Notes: generated from the sequence alone by a model not told the origin. 15,357 bases of DNA from JAUSIF01 sp036556265 (GCA_036556265.1 DATBJU010000141.1:1-15357), one strand, 5' to 3'; counted from the stretch's first letter, positions 1 to 6,577 are shown. Translations and numbers: made by a program.

Positions 1-444
1 AGCAACGACGTGACGACCTTGCACGGCAAGGTTAACGCCATGACGCCGACCGGTTATACAAACATCAACATTGGATTGGTGTGGGGCTGGCACATTCTGT
101 CGCCAACCACTCTGTACACGGATGGCGCCGCGTATGGCACGGCGAACCTCACGAAATACATCATCCTGATGACGGACGGGAACAACACCAGGAGCCGATA
201 TTACACCTGCCCGTTCACCGGTCCGTGCGACACGATCGACGGCCGCACCTCGGCGACCTGCACCAACATCAAAGCTACAGGGATCAAGATCTACACGATC
301 CGACTCGTCGACGGGAACGCGACACTCCTGCAAGGCTGCGCGACGACGCCCAGCATGTACTACGATGTGCAGGACGCGAGCCAGCTCTCAAGCGTCTTCA
401 GCGCGATTGGTGCCGAGATCGCGAGCCTCCACCTGATGAAGTAG
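1..444 (+). CDS. TadG-like pilus-assembly protein with VWA domain, C-terminal part
   Basis: The reading frame is open from base 1 (the GTG at 10 is only an internal codon) to TAG at 442-444, so the 5' end lies outside the window and 147 residues are visible. They show the second half of a von Willebrand A domain. A GYTNINIGL segment (Thr at about residue 20) matches the MIDAS threonine, an IILMTDG strand (Asp about 59) matches the MIDAS aspartate, and TIRLVDGN and a YYDVQDASQLSSVF helix follow. TadG proteins of the Tad (Flp) pilus system have an N-terminal membrane anchor and a periplasmic VWA domain, and many alphaproteobacterial members end this way. Four cysteines lie in the loop after the Asp strand and beyond, which would suit an exported protein with disulfides. 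Whether tadE or other tad genes lie upstream cannot be seen. A different VWA pilus-like protein remains possible. Confidence 0.82.
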   Translation, partial: SNDVTTLHGKVNAMTPTGYTNINIGLVWGWHILSPTTLYTDGAAYGTANLTKYIILMTDGNNTRSRYYTCPFTGPCDTIDGRTSATCTNIKATGIKIYTIRLVDGNATLLQGCATTPSMYYDVQDASQLSSVFSAIGAEIASLHLMK

Positions 445-471
445 GCCCGACAACAAGACCCCGAAAAAGTT

Positions 472-498
472 AAAAGCCCGGCCTTACGCCGGGCTTTT
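472..498. terminator. Bidirectional intrinsic terminator between tadG-like gene and phasin
   Basis: A perfect 11-bp stem, AAAAGCCCGGC (472-482) with GCCGGGCTTTT (488-498), encloses a 5-nt loop (CTTAC). The A/T ends give a U-run in either direction, so it can stop both the plus-strand tadG-like transcript, which ends 27 bp before it, and the minus-strand phasin transcript, whose stop is 28 bp on the other side. Confidence 0.92.
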
Positions 499-526
499 CC
501 TTTCGTGGTATCTTCCCTGCGGAGGC

Positions 527-862
527 TTACTGCTTGCTCGCCTTCGCAAACGCGCCTTCGATTGGCTTGTAGGTTTCCTTGGCGATGTTGGCATAGAGCT
601 CGCCGATCTTCGTCGCCTTGGACACGAAGCCTTCGTACGCGGTCTTGTAGTACTCGGTCTGTGCTTCGATGGCCTTGTCGAGCGTCTTTGCTCCGAACAG
701 CTTCTCAAGCGCTGCGCTGCCCTCTTCGAACGACTTCTTCTGGAAGTCGGCGACCTCGGTAGCGATCGCCTGCAGACCCTTCGACGCGGCGCCAAAGCTC
801 TTCAGCGCGACGTCGACGTTTTCTTTGCCGATCTTCTGAAACGTATCGAGATTCTCGAACAT
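527..862 (-). CDS. Phasin family protein (PHB granule-associated)
   Basis: This is a 111-residue, highly charged, all-helical protein without Cys or Trp, starting MFENLDTF. The segments NVDVALKSFGAASKGLQAIA, ADFQKKSFEEG and AIEAQTEYYKTAYEGFV are typical of the Phasin_2 family. Phasins coat polyhydroxyalkanoate granules and control their size and number. The open frame extends further upstream to 1006, but I chose the ATG at 862 because family members begin with M-F/Y-x-x-x-D/E-x-F. A GGGGA Shine-Dalgarno-like run precedes it, and the upstream extension would run across the promoter. The gene stands alone: it is convergent with the tadG-like gene and divergent from the carboxypeptidase. The AT-rich upstream region holds a good sigma70-type promoter overlapped by TGCA palindromes, which suggests control by a PhaR-type repressor. 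PHB synthase genes are not in the window. Confidence 0.9.
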   Translation of the reverse strand: MFENLDTFQKIGKENVDVALKSFGAASKGLQAIATEVADFQKKSFEEGSAALEKLFGAKTLDKAIEAQTEYYKTAYEGFVSKATKIGELYANIAKETYKPIEGAFAKASKQ

Positions 863-964
863 GATGATCCCCGTTTGTGCCGGCGCGGAGCCGTGCGGTT
901 GCCTCATTTCCTTCGACGAGCGGCGTGCCACGCCGGGGTGCCACGCGATTGATCGCTCCATAAA

Positions 965-993
965 TAAATAGTGCACTGCAACATGAAAGTCAA
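965..993 (-). promoter_or_regulatory. Sigma70-type promoter of the phasin gene
   Basis: On the minus strand, TTGACT (993-988) and TATTTA (970-965) are separated by exactly 17 bp. They match the -35 and -10 consensus in 5/6 and 4/6 positions. The expected start near 955-958 gives a leader of roughly 95 nt before the ATG at 862. The region is strikingly AT-rich against its GC-rich surroundings. Confidence 0.6.
972..980. promoter_or_regulatory. Operator-like palindrome TGCA-C-TGCA, proximal
   Basis: TGCACTGCA is two TGCA half-sites around one central base. It sits in the spacer just upstream of the phasin -10 box, where a bound protein would block RNA polymerase. TGC-rich palindromes are the known type of target for the PHB-sensing repressor PhaR in Paracoccus. 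Assigning PhaR here is inference. Confidence 0.5.
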
Positions 994-1000
994 GAAAATT

Positions 1001-1011
1001 TTGCAATGCAA
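1001..1011. promoter_or_regulatory. Operator-like palindrome TTGCA-A-TGCAA, distal
   Basis: This is an 11-base palindrome around one central base, containing the same TGCA-N-TGCA core as the copy at 972-980. The two centres (976 and 1006) are 30 bp apart, close to three helical turns, so both would face the same side of the DNA. It lies just upstream of the phasin -35 box, and would also lie upstream of any promoter for the divergent carboxypeptidase gene. Confidence 0.5.
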
Positions 1012-1266
1012 TATCAAGGACCTGTAGCCACTGAAATTAAAGGACAAAATCGAGCCGCCGAGCACCGCCACACTAGGTGCGGCGCGTCACGCGAACGCCG
1101 CATTCCTCCACTGGCCATCCCAGGCTCAGCAAAATCAGCGCTTTACTCAATTCTAACCCGCCACCATCTAGCCTTTTCCTCCGTGTCCGCTTGGCGCAGG
1201 CAGCGAGGCACGGAAATTCGTGAACGCGGCAGCCGCCGCCTCGAGCACGGGGGTTGGGTTCTAGTG
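1012..1266. other. Leader region upstream of the carboxypeptidase, no gene seen
   Basis: This is the rest of the 404-bp gap between the phasin and carboxypeptidase starts. The carboxypeptidase frame stays open through it without the sequence resembling the family, and the signal peptide begins only at 1267. I see no convincing plus-strand -35/-10 pair, no strong hairpin and no small gene. A plus-strand promoter must lie here or in the AT-rich block to its left. Confidence 0.5.
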
Positions 1267-2802
1267 ATGTTGCGTCGGCGTAAGGCGCCGCTGAAGGGGC
1301 GGTCGGCGTTCCCGTGGGTTCTCGCCATGACGGCGAGCCTTGCGCTCGCCACCTCCAACGCAGGGGCGCAAGGCAACAAGCCCACTTGGTTTCCGGGTTT
1401 CTCCACGATCGTGGTCGACGCGAAGACCGGCGAGGTGATCAATTCCGCCAAGCCCGACGAACTTCGTCATCCGGCTTCGCTCGCCAAGATCATGACTCTC
1501 TACCTCCTGTTTTCGGAGCTCGATGCCGGCCGACTGAAACTCAATTCCCAAATTCGAATCTCGGCCGAAGCCGCCGCCCAGCCACCCTCCAAGCTCGGCC
1601 TCAAGCCGGGGCAGTCGATCGAAGTCGAGGACGCGATCAAGGCGTTGATCACCCGCTCAGCAAACGATGTCGCCGTCGCGATCGCCGAGATCATTGCCGG
1701 CGACGAAGAGTCGTTTGCAAAGTTGATGACGCGGCGCGCCCGTGGGCTCGGCATGACACGCACCGTTTTCAGAAATGCGTCCGGATTGCCAGACCCCGAA
1801 CAGGTGACCACTGCGCGCGAAATGGCGCTGCTATCGCTCGCGCTTCAGGACCGTTTCCCGAAGTACTATCCGTACTTCGCGACGCGCGTCTTCCATTGGC
1901 ACGGCGTCGCGATCGGCAATCACAATCGTTTGCTCGGGAGCATGGACGGCGTCGATGGCATCAAGACCGGTTACACGGGCGCCTCGGGCTTCAATCTCGT
2001 CACCAATGTCAAACGCAACAACCGCCACATCGTGGCCGTGGTGATGGGCGGCCGCACCGGTGCGGTGCGCGACGAACTGATGCGCGACCTCATCAACGAG
2101 AACATCCGGGTAGCCTCGGCTGGCCCCCGCACCTCGCCGCGCTTCGCAGAAAAATCCGTGCCTGCGCAGGCACCGGCACCGGTCACGACCGCCGCAGTCA
2201 CCGCGCAACAGCCGGCGCCGGGTTCGCGCGACCCGATCCGGCGCACGCCAGTGAAGGTCGTCGCTATCGACAAGGACTCCACGCGAGGTACCGCACGTGA
2301 AAAACCGACGAATGTGCTGCCGGTTTCCACATTGTCGGCGAGCAGCGTTCGAGACGCGATTCAGATCGCGCCGACCGCGCTCGCGCCGGAAGGCCGCATC
2401 GTCACTTTCGCTCCACCGCCGCCTCCCGCCTCCGAACCAGTCGCCTCAACGCAAGACTCGCCCGAAATCGAACGAGCGAAGGTCGTTTCCGCGCTGATGC
2501 CTGAGCGGATACCCGAGCCTCCATTCGCCATGCAGGGCGAGCCACCGGCTGCCGCCCGCGGTGACTGGTACATCCAGATCGGCGCCTACGCGAAGGAAGA
2601 GCAGGCGCGCGAGCGCCTCGCGGACGCGCGCGCGCGCGCCGCCTCGATCCTCGCAAAGAGCAAGCCCGTTACCGAAAAAATGAGCAAGGGCCGGACCGAA
2701 TTCTATCGCGCCCGCTTCGCCGGCTTCGACGAAGCGAGCGCCAAACACGCCTGTGAGATGCTGAAGAAAAGCGACTTCGCATGCTTCGCGGCGAAAAACT
2801 GA
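1267..2802 (+). CDS. Serine D-Ala-D-Ala carboxypeptidase (PBP5/6-like) with C-terminal SPOR domain
   Basis: The product has 511 residues. Residues 1-34 form a signal peptide: basic n-region MLRRRKAPLKGR, hydrophobic core, cleavage near NAGA-Q. The penicillin-binding peptidase S11 domain follows with all three active-site motifs: S71-L-A-K74 (nucleophile Ser71), S131-A-N133 and K233-T-G235. Residues about 285-430 are a Pro/Ala-rich linker with a PPPPP run. Residues about 432-509 are a SPOR domain (WYIQIGAYAKEEQARERL), which binds denuded glycan strands at the septum. The enzyme should trim the terminal D-Ala of periplasmic peptidoglycan stem peptides, probably at the division site. ATG 1267 was chosen because it begins the signal peptide and follows a G-rich stretch (1249-1257). 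GTG 1264 is an alternative one codon upstream. There is no C-terminal amphipathic membrane anchor of the PBP5 kind, so the SPOR domain probably does the targeting. Confidence 0.92.
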   Translation: MLRRRKAPLKGRSAFPWVLAMTASLALATSNAGAQGNKPTWFPGFSTIVVDAKTGEVINSAKPDELRHPASLAKIMTLYLLFSELDAGRLKLNSQIRISAEAAAQPPSKLGLKPGQSIEVEDAIKALITRSANDVAVAIAEIIAGDEESFAKLMTRRARGLGMTRTVFRNASGLPDPEQVTTAREMALLSLALQDRFPKYYPYFATRVFHWHGVAIGNHNRLLGSMDGVDGIKTGYTGASGFNLVTNVKRNNRHIVAVVMGGRTGAVRDELMRDLINENIRVASAGPRTSPRFAEKSVPAQAPAPVTTAAVTAQQPAPGSRDPIRRTPVKVVAIDKDSTRGTAREKPTNVLPVSTLSASSVRDAIQIAPTALAPEGRIVTFAPPPPPASEPVASTQDSPEIERAKVVSALMPERIPEPPFAMQGEPPAAARGDWYIQIGAYAKEEQARERLADARARAASILAKSKPVTEKMSKGRTEFYRARFAGFDEASAKHACEMLKKSDFACFAAKN

Positions 2803-2840
2803 GCAGTGAGGCGTCGCCACCCGAAGCAATGCGTGCGGAG

Positions 2841-3548
2841 TTAGGTATGGCGGCGAAGCAGAGTTTCTTTGGCCTCGTTTACACGGGCCGCGAGATACGT
2901 CGACCCCCCTTGGTCGGGATGCAGTTTCTTCATGAGAGTCCGGTGCGCACGCCGTATCTCGAACGCGCTCGCGCCTGGTTTAAGACCGAGGATTTGCAGC
3001 GCCTCTTCTTCGGTCATCGGGCCGCTGCGCGGCGCCTCGCGTTGCCGCGCACCCGCGTCTTCCTCGACGTCTTCTCGCCATCCGGGCTCCCGGCGGTCGA
3101 GATAAGCTTCGAGTAACGCGCAACTTTCCGCGTCGAACTCCTTCAGCAGCGCGAGCAGGGTAGTCCGATCGAGCGCGTCGAGCGGAACGTTCTCGTATTG
3201 CCCCGCGAGAATACGGCCGCGCATGGCGCCGCTGTCGTGATCGAGTTCCATTTCGACGAAGCGCGATCGCACGCGCGAGACCTGCCCCGGTGTCCTTCGC
3301 ATGCGCGCGCCAAGCCCCGCCGGTGATGGGATCCAATCGAGCAGCGTCGCGCCTAGATAGGCGAGCGGAATAGCCGCGTAGAAGCGGCCGGTCACACCAA
3401 GATAGACGGCGGCCGCGAGTGCCGCGATCCCGCCGGTGACGCGCAGAAGGCGCGCGAGCTGCTTTGCATCGGTGGTCGCGTACAGGCGAGCGAGCACGAG
3501 AAGCAGCGCAAGAGCGGCCAAGCCGTAAATCAGTGCCATGACCGGCAT
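2841..3548 (-). CDS. Membrane-anchored J-domain protein, Tim14/Pam18-like
   Basis: The product has 235 residues. The N-terminal third is hydrophobic, with likely TM segments at about 4-21, 37-53 and 57-71. A conserved-looking middle follows (about 90-160, SRVRSRFVEMELDHDSG and LLALLKEFDAESCALLEAYL). Residues about 178-235 form a J domain with H210-P-D212 in its loop, so it should stimulate an Hsp70 (DnaK) ATPase at the membrane. The J domain is the short form, EEALQILGL, then AHRTLMKKLHPDQGGS, then VNEAKETLL. This closely resembles mitochondrial Pam18/Tim14 (DNAJC15/19) rather than DnaJ, and there is no Gly/Phe or zinc-finger region. The start could also be the ATG at 3539; neither has a clear ribosome site. 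The gene lies 35 bp downstream of the VWA gene and in line with mipZ. Confidence 0.87.
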   Translation of the reverse strand: MPVMALIYGLAALALLLVLARLYATTDAKQLARLLRVTGGIAALAAAVYLGVTGRFYAAIPLAYLGATLLDWIPSPAGLGARMRRTPGQVSRVRSRFVEMELDHDSGAMRGRILAGQYENVPLDALDRTTLLALLKEFDAESCALLEAYLDRREPGWREDVEEDAGARQREAPRSGPMTEEEALQILGLKPGASAFEIRRAHRTLMKKLHPDQGGSTYLAARVNEAKETLLRRHT

Positions 3549-3583
3549 TATAGCGGAGCGGGATCGTCGGGGCGCCTTGATGC

Positions 3584-4327
3584 CTATTTCATTTGCCCGA
3601 GCAGTCTGACCGCCCCGTCGCCGCCCGTGCGCTTGGACAGATCGACAAGCGCCTTATGGCCGCCCGCCGCGTACGCCGCCGCCGCCCTCAGGAGGTCGCG
3701 AAGCTGCGCCGACGCTCCCGCGTCGAACGGGCACCAAGCTCCTTTCGTCAGCCGCGCGATTTCGCGGAACGCACGCTCGGCAATCGGGTCGGACTCTTCC
3801 TGGAACATGAACGCGGGTACACCGAGCAGACCGAGTTCGCCCGCCTTCGCACATAGATCGTCAACCGGCTCTTCCATCGCATCACCGACGAACACCAAGG
3901 CGTCGACCTTCTGTTGCTTGGTCTCCTTTCGCACGTGCTCCAGTACGCGGCCGATCTGTGTATGACCTCCGCGGCAGTCGATCTTCTCCATAAGTCCGGC
4001 AAGTCTCTTTGGATCGGAGACCCACTTCGAAGCGCGGCACTCGGAGATGCCCCGGTAGTACACGAGTTGCACGTCGAGCCCGCCGATTTCCGCGGTCTCC
4101 TGAAACATCTCTGCCTGCAGCGCGCACGCGAGGTCCCAGGTCGGCTGCCGGCTCATTGTGGCATCGAGTGCAAAAATGAGACGCCCCCGCTTGCCGTCGG
4201 CGCGGGGACCGAGCGCCCGGGCGCGCTGCACGAACGCCTCGATTTCCGCGCGCGGCGACGCGCGCTCAGGCGATCTCTCGTCCGGCTTTCGTACGGGCGT
4301 GCGCGTCTCGTCGCGGTCTCGGTTCAT
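3584..4327 (-). CDS. Cytoplasmic VWA-domain protein of unknown role
   Basis: The 247-residue protein has no signal peptide or TM segment. After a charged, disordered N-terminus (1-45) comes a VWA fold: strand RLIFALDATMS with the metal site D55-x-T57-x-S59, then GGHTQIG (Thr123 as the MIDAS Thr) and ALVFVGDAME (Asp149). The MIDAS appears complete, with Thr in place of the first Ser. The C-terminal half ends in helices (LRDLLRAAAAYAAGG). VWA domains bind partner proteins through the bound metal; the partner here is unknown. The gene is between mipZ and the J-protein gene on the same strand (72 and 35 bp gaps), suggesting co-transcription. The start at 4327 is preceded by GAGGA about 10 nt away. 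Confidence 0.8.
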   Translation of the reverse strand: MNRDRDETRTPVRKPDERSPERASPRAEIEAFVQRARALGPRADGKRGRLIFALDATMSRQPTWDLACALQAEMFQETAEIGGLDVQLVYYRGISECRASKWVSDPKRLAGLMEKIDCRGGHTQIGRVLEHVRKETKQQKVDALVFVGDAMEEPVDDLCAKAGELGLLGVPAFMFQEESDPIAERAFREIARLTKGAWCPFDAGASAQLRDLLRAAAAYAAGGHKALVDLSKRTGGDGAVRLLGQMK

Positions 4328-4373
4328 CGGCGGCCATTCCTCGGGGTACCCTCAGATTGGCCTTTTTGTTGCC

Positions 4374-4388
4374 GCGCGCAAGGCGCGC
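4374..4388. other. Short GC hairpin between mipZ and the VWA gene
   Basis: A perfect 6-bp stem GCGCGC (4374-4379 and 4383-4388) has a 3-nt loop. On the plus strand it is followed by TTTTCC. On the minus strand, the sense direction here, it is followed by GGCAAC and then an A-run, so it does not look like a terminator for mipZ transcription. It could slow or process the mRNA between the two genes. Confidence 0.35.
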
Positions 4389-4399
4389 TTTTCCAGTCC

Positions 4400-5344
4400 T
4401 TACTCGGCAACAACCTCCGCGTTGTCGAGCGGCTTGGCCGACGCGCGGAACCACTCCTGGCGCGCGGCTGCCCGCCGCCTTCCCTTCTCGTCGATCGGCA
4501 ACTTCAACGTATCGACGAGCGCACGGACTTCCTGCCGGGCAGCAAAATGCGAGAGACTCGCCCGCGTACCGAGTGTCGCCTCGTCCAGCGTATCAAGCAC
4601 CGTAAGCCCGCGCGGAAAGAGTTCGCGGTAGATCACGCGCTCCGAGAAGCCCTCGGCAACACGGAAGTTCAACCGACGCGACAAGTCCGCCAGACCATCG
4701 GCGATCTGCCGTCCGCTGCGTGTTTCGAACTGACCGACGCGGTTGCGCATCACGATCCAGTCCGTTTCGCCCTCCTCGACAATCCGTCGTTGCCGGCGCG
4801 CCTCGCGCACGACTTCGGCGTAGTGACTCGTGCCAGTGACCTCGTAGCTCTCCGGGTCGATGCTCGCGAGCACGTCGAAATCGACGAAGCTGTCGTTCAG
4901 TGGAGTGATCAGGGTATCGGCCATCGCGTGTGCGAGCCGCATTAAATAACTGTCGGTAGCCGGCGTATCGACGACGACGAAATCATGCGTGGTCTCGACG
5001 CCGTTCACCGCGGTTGCGAACGCCGCGAACTCGGCGGCTTCGTTTTCGTCGACGCTCGGGCCGCTTGCCCGCTCGATCGCGTGGTGGTTCGGCAATTCGA
5101 GGGGCACGCCGCACTTCTTCGCCCAGCGGCGGCGGTTGGCCAGGTAATGGGTGAGACTCTTCTGACGGCTGTCGGCGTCGATCGAGGCGACCCGCTGCCC
5201 GGCCTTCAGCAAGGCAGCCACTACATGCATCGCCGTCGTCGTCTTGCCAGATCCACCCTTCTCGTTGGCAAGCACGATCACATGGGCGGTCCGGCCAGAT
5301 TGCGACACGGACGCGCCATTGACGACAGGACTGATGCTACGCAT
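4400..5344 (-). CDS. mipZ: MipZ, division-plane positioning ParA/MinD-type ATPase
   Basis: The product has 314 residues. The deviant Walker A motif K29-GGSGKTT covers 29-36, the Walker A' strand RVASIDADSRQ is near 51-61, and the Walker B strand FVVVDTP has Asp126. The family-specific stretches NDSFVDFD (150-157) and ERVIYRELFPRGLT (235-248) are almost as in Caulobacter MipZ. MipZ dimerises on ATP, is recruited by ParB at the origin-proximal poles, forms a bipolar gradient and inhibits FtsZ so that division occurs at midcell. The frame is open to 5458, but ATG 5344 was chosen because only about 20 residues normally precede the first strand and a GGGGTG run lies upstream. The protein is somewhat longer than the Caulobacter form, with a basic C-terminal tail (KGRRRAAARQEW). 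It is divergent from panC and heads the run to the VWA and J-protein genes. Confidence 0.93.
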   Translation of the reverse strand: MRSISPVVNGASVSQSGRTAHVIVLANEKGGSGKTTTAMHVVAALLKAGQRVASIDADSRQKSLTHYLANRRRWAKKCGVPLELPNHHAIERASGPSVDENEAAEFAAFATAVNGVETTHDFVVVDTPATDSYLMRLAHAMADTLITPLNDSFVDFDVLASIDPESYEVTGTSHYAEVVREARRQRRIVEEGETDWIVMRNRVGQFETRSGRQIADGLADLSRRLNFRVAEGFSERVIYRELFPRGLTVLDTLDEATLGTRASLSHFAARQEVRALVDTLKLPIDEKGRRRAAARQEWFRASAKPLDNAEVVAE

Positions 5345-5385
5345 CGACCCAGACACCCCGAAAGGGCCGCACACCCCGCAAAACA

Positions 5386-5415
5386 ATTGTTGGGAGTATT
5401 CGCTCTCCGGGTCAA
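5386..5415 (-). promoter_or_regulatory. Candidate mipZ promoter
   Basis: On the minus strand TTGACC (5415-5410) and AACAAT (5391-5386) are 18 bp apart, matching the consensus in 5/6 and 4/6 positions. A start would fall about 35 nt before the mipZ ATG. A GANTC site (GAGTC, 5421-5425), the CcrM methylation target in alphaproteobacteria, lies just upstream of the -35 box. The call is from sequence alone. Confidence 0.4.
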
Positions 5416-5429
5416 GCGACGAGTCGAAG

Positions 5430-5451
5430 AAATCGATCCAAAAAATCGATC
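5430..5451. repeat. Two direct copies of AAATCGATC upstream of mipZ
   Basis: AAATCGATC occurs at 5430-5438 and 5443-5451, a 13-bp period, each copy holding the palindrome ATCGAT. The pair lies in the mipZ-panC divergent gap, upstream of the candidate mipZ promoter. It could bind a regulator in tandem. It may also be chance, since ATCGAT-like words are common in such genomes. Confidence 0.4.
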
Positions 5452-5527
5452 TGCCCAAGTTTTATTTCTTCACGACGGCGTTGACCGCGCTGTAGGGTGC
5501 GCGCCGACTGCGGACCCCGGTGACACC

Positions 5528-6370
5528 TTGAAGCCCCTCATTGTCCGTTCGATCAAGGCGCTGCGCACCGAACTCGCTCGCTGGCGTCGTCGCAACCAGC
5601 GCATTGCACTTGTACCGACCATGGGCGCACTGCATGCCGGGCACATCTCCTTGGTCCGGCTTGCACGGCGCCGCGCCAACCGCGTGGTCGTTTCGGTGTT
5701 TGTCAATCCGGCACAGTTTGCACCGCACGAGGATTTCGCCCGCTATCCGCGGACCTGGACAGAGGATCTCGCGAAACTCACGGCGGAAAGGGTCGACCTC
5801 GTCTTCGCGCCGACGGTTGCGGAGGTTTACCCGCTTGGCTTCGCCACCAGGATTGTTCCCTCGGGGCCGGCGCTTGGCCTCGAGAGCGGTTTCCGACCGA
5901 ATTTCTTCACCGGCGTCGCCACCGTTGTTGCCAAGCTCCTGATCGAAACGATGCCTGACCTCGCCGTGTTCGGCGAAAAGGACTACCAACAGCTTCAGGT
6001 CGTCAGGCGTCTTGCCGCCGACCTTGACCTGCCGACGCGGATCGTCGGTGCCTCCATCGTGCGTGAAGCGGATGGCCTCGCCCTGTCCTCGCGCAATGCA
6101 TACCTCTCTACCAGGGAACGCGCCGCTGCGCCTGCGCTCTACCGCGCCCTCAAGGCAGCGGCAGCGGCAATCCGCAAGGGTGCGCCGATCGGACCGACGC
6201 TCGCACGCGGCCGACGGACGATCAAAGCGGCCGGGTTCAAGCTGGACTATCTGGAAGCACGCCATGCCGGGACGCTGGCACCGCTCAACTCGAAAAAGGA
6301 GGGCCCGGTCCGTCTCCTTGTTGCGGCGCGCATCGGGAACACGAGGCTGATCGATAATCTTGGCGTGTAA
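5528..6370 (+). CDS. panC: Pantothenate synthetase (pantoate-beta-alanine ligase)
   Basis: The 280-residue product joins pantoate and beta-alanine with ATP, the last step of pantothenate (vitamin B5) synthesis, in the cytoplasm. Family motifs are complete: PTMGALHAGH (30-39, the HIGH-like ATP site), FVNPAQF (58-64), GFRPNFFTGV, GEKDYQQL (149-156) and READGLALSSRN (179-190, the KMSKS-like region). The frame is open far upstream, but the family begins about 30 residues before PTMGALH. That fits TTG 5528 (then KPLIVRSIKAL), with GGTGA five bases before it, and no in-frame ATG or GTG suits. A TTG start would lower expression. panB is not adjacent. The stop is 6 bp from the stop of the convergent gene at 6377. 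Confidence 0.94.
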   Translation: MKPLIVRSIKALRTELARWRRRNQRIALVPTMGALHAGHISLVRLARRRANRVVVSVFVNPAQFAPHEDFARYPRTWTEDLAKLTAERVDLVFAPTVAEVYPLGFATRIVPSGPALGLESGFRPNFFTGVATVVAKLLIETMPDLAVFGEKDYQQLQVVRRLAADLDLPTRIVGASIVREADGLALSSRNAYLSTRERAAAPALYRALKAAAAAIRKGAPIGPTLARGRRTIKAAGFKLDYLEARHAGTLAPLNSKKEGPVRLLVAARIGNTRLIDNLGV

Positions 6371-6376
6371 ACGACG

Positions 6377-6577
6377 TCACTCGACCGTCAGATAGCCGAT
6401 CAGCAAGAACAGGATCGCGAGCAACAATCCGCCGTAAAGAACCCGGCGCATGCGGCCCGAGGTTTCTCCCTGCCGCGCCTTGACCGTCGGCAGGGTCACG
6501 GGATCCGGTATGTCGGCCACGTTCTCCTGCGGCCGCTCATAGTCGGGGCTCGCCCGCTTCGCACTGGCAGCCTGCAT
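6377..6577 (-). CDS. Small tail-anchored membrane protein, unknown
   Basis: The 66-residue protein has a polar N-terminal two thirds (proline-rich around PDPVTLPTVKARQGE) and a single hydrophobic segment at the C-terminus (YGGLLLAILFLLIGYLTV), preceded by RMRR. This suggests a tail anchor with the N-terminus in the cytoplasm. The start at 6577 is supported by GGGAG seven bases upstream; the frame extends 12 codons further without a better site. It lies 65 bp after the DUF1489 gene on the same strand and is probably the last gene of that run. I do not recognise the family. Similar short proteins with an N-terminal polar part and one C-terminal TM segment are common in Hyphomicrobiales, and this one may be conserved there. 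Confidence 0.7.
   Translation of the reverse strand: MQAASAKRASPDYERPQENVADIPDPVTLPTVKARQGETSGRMRRVLYGGLLLAILFLLIGYLTVE

Noticed and set aside
863..1006. N-terminal extension of the phasin by 48 codons
   Set aside because: It would cover the promoter and the palindromes, and phasins of this family begin at MFENLD-type starts.
2781..3116. A 111-codon plus-strand frame after the carboxypeptidase
   Set aside because: It lies opposite the J domain and conserved middle of the J-protein gene and lacks a plausible start context.
3584..4327. Part of a VWA/MoxR-type chaperone or a tellurium/phage-defence VWA system
   Set aside because: There is no MoxR AAA+ ATPase, TerD-like gene or other defence gene nearby; neighbours are mipZ and a J protein.
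4374..4388. Intrinsic terminator after mipZ
   Set aside because: The T-run is on the wrong strand for mipZ transcription; on the sense strand the stem is followed by GGCAAC.
4985..5527. N-terminal extension of panC by about 180 codons
   Set aside because: It would run antisense through the start of mipZ, and PanC proteins begin about 30 residues before the PTMGALH motif.
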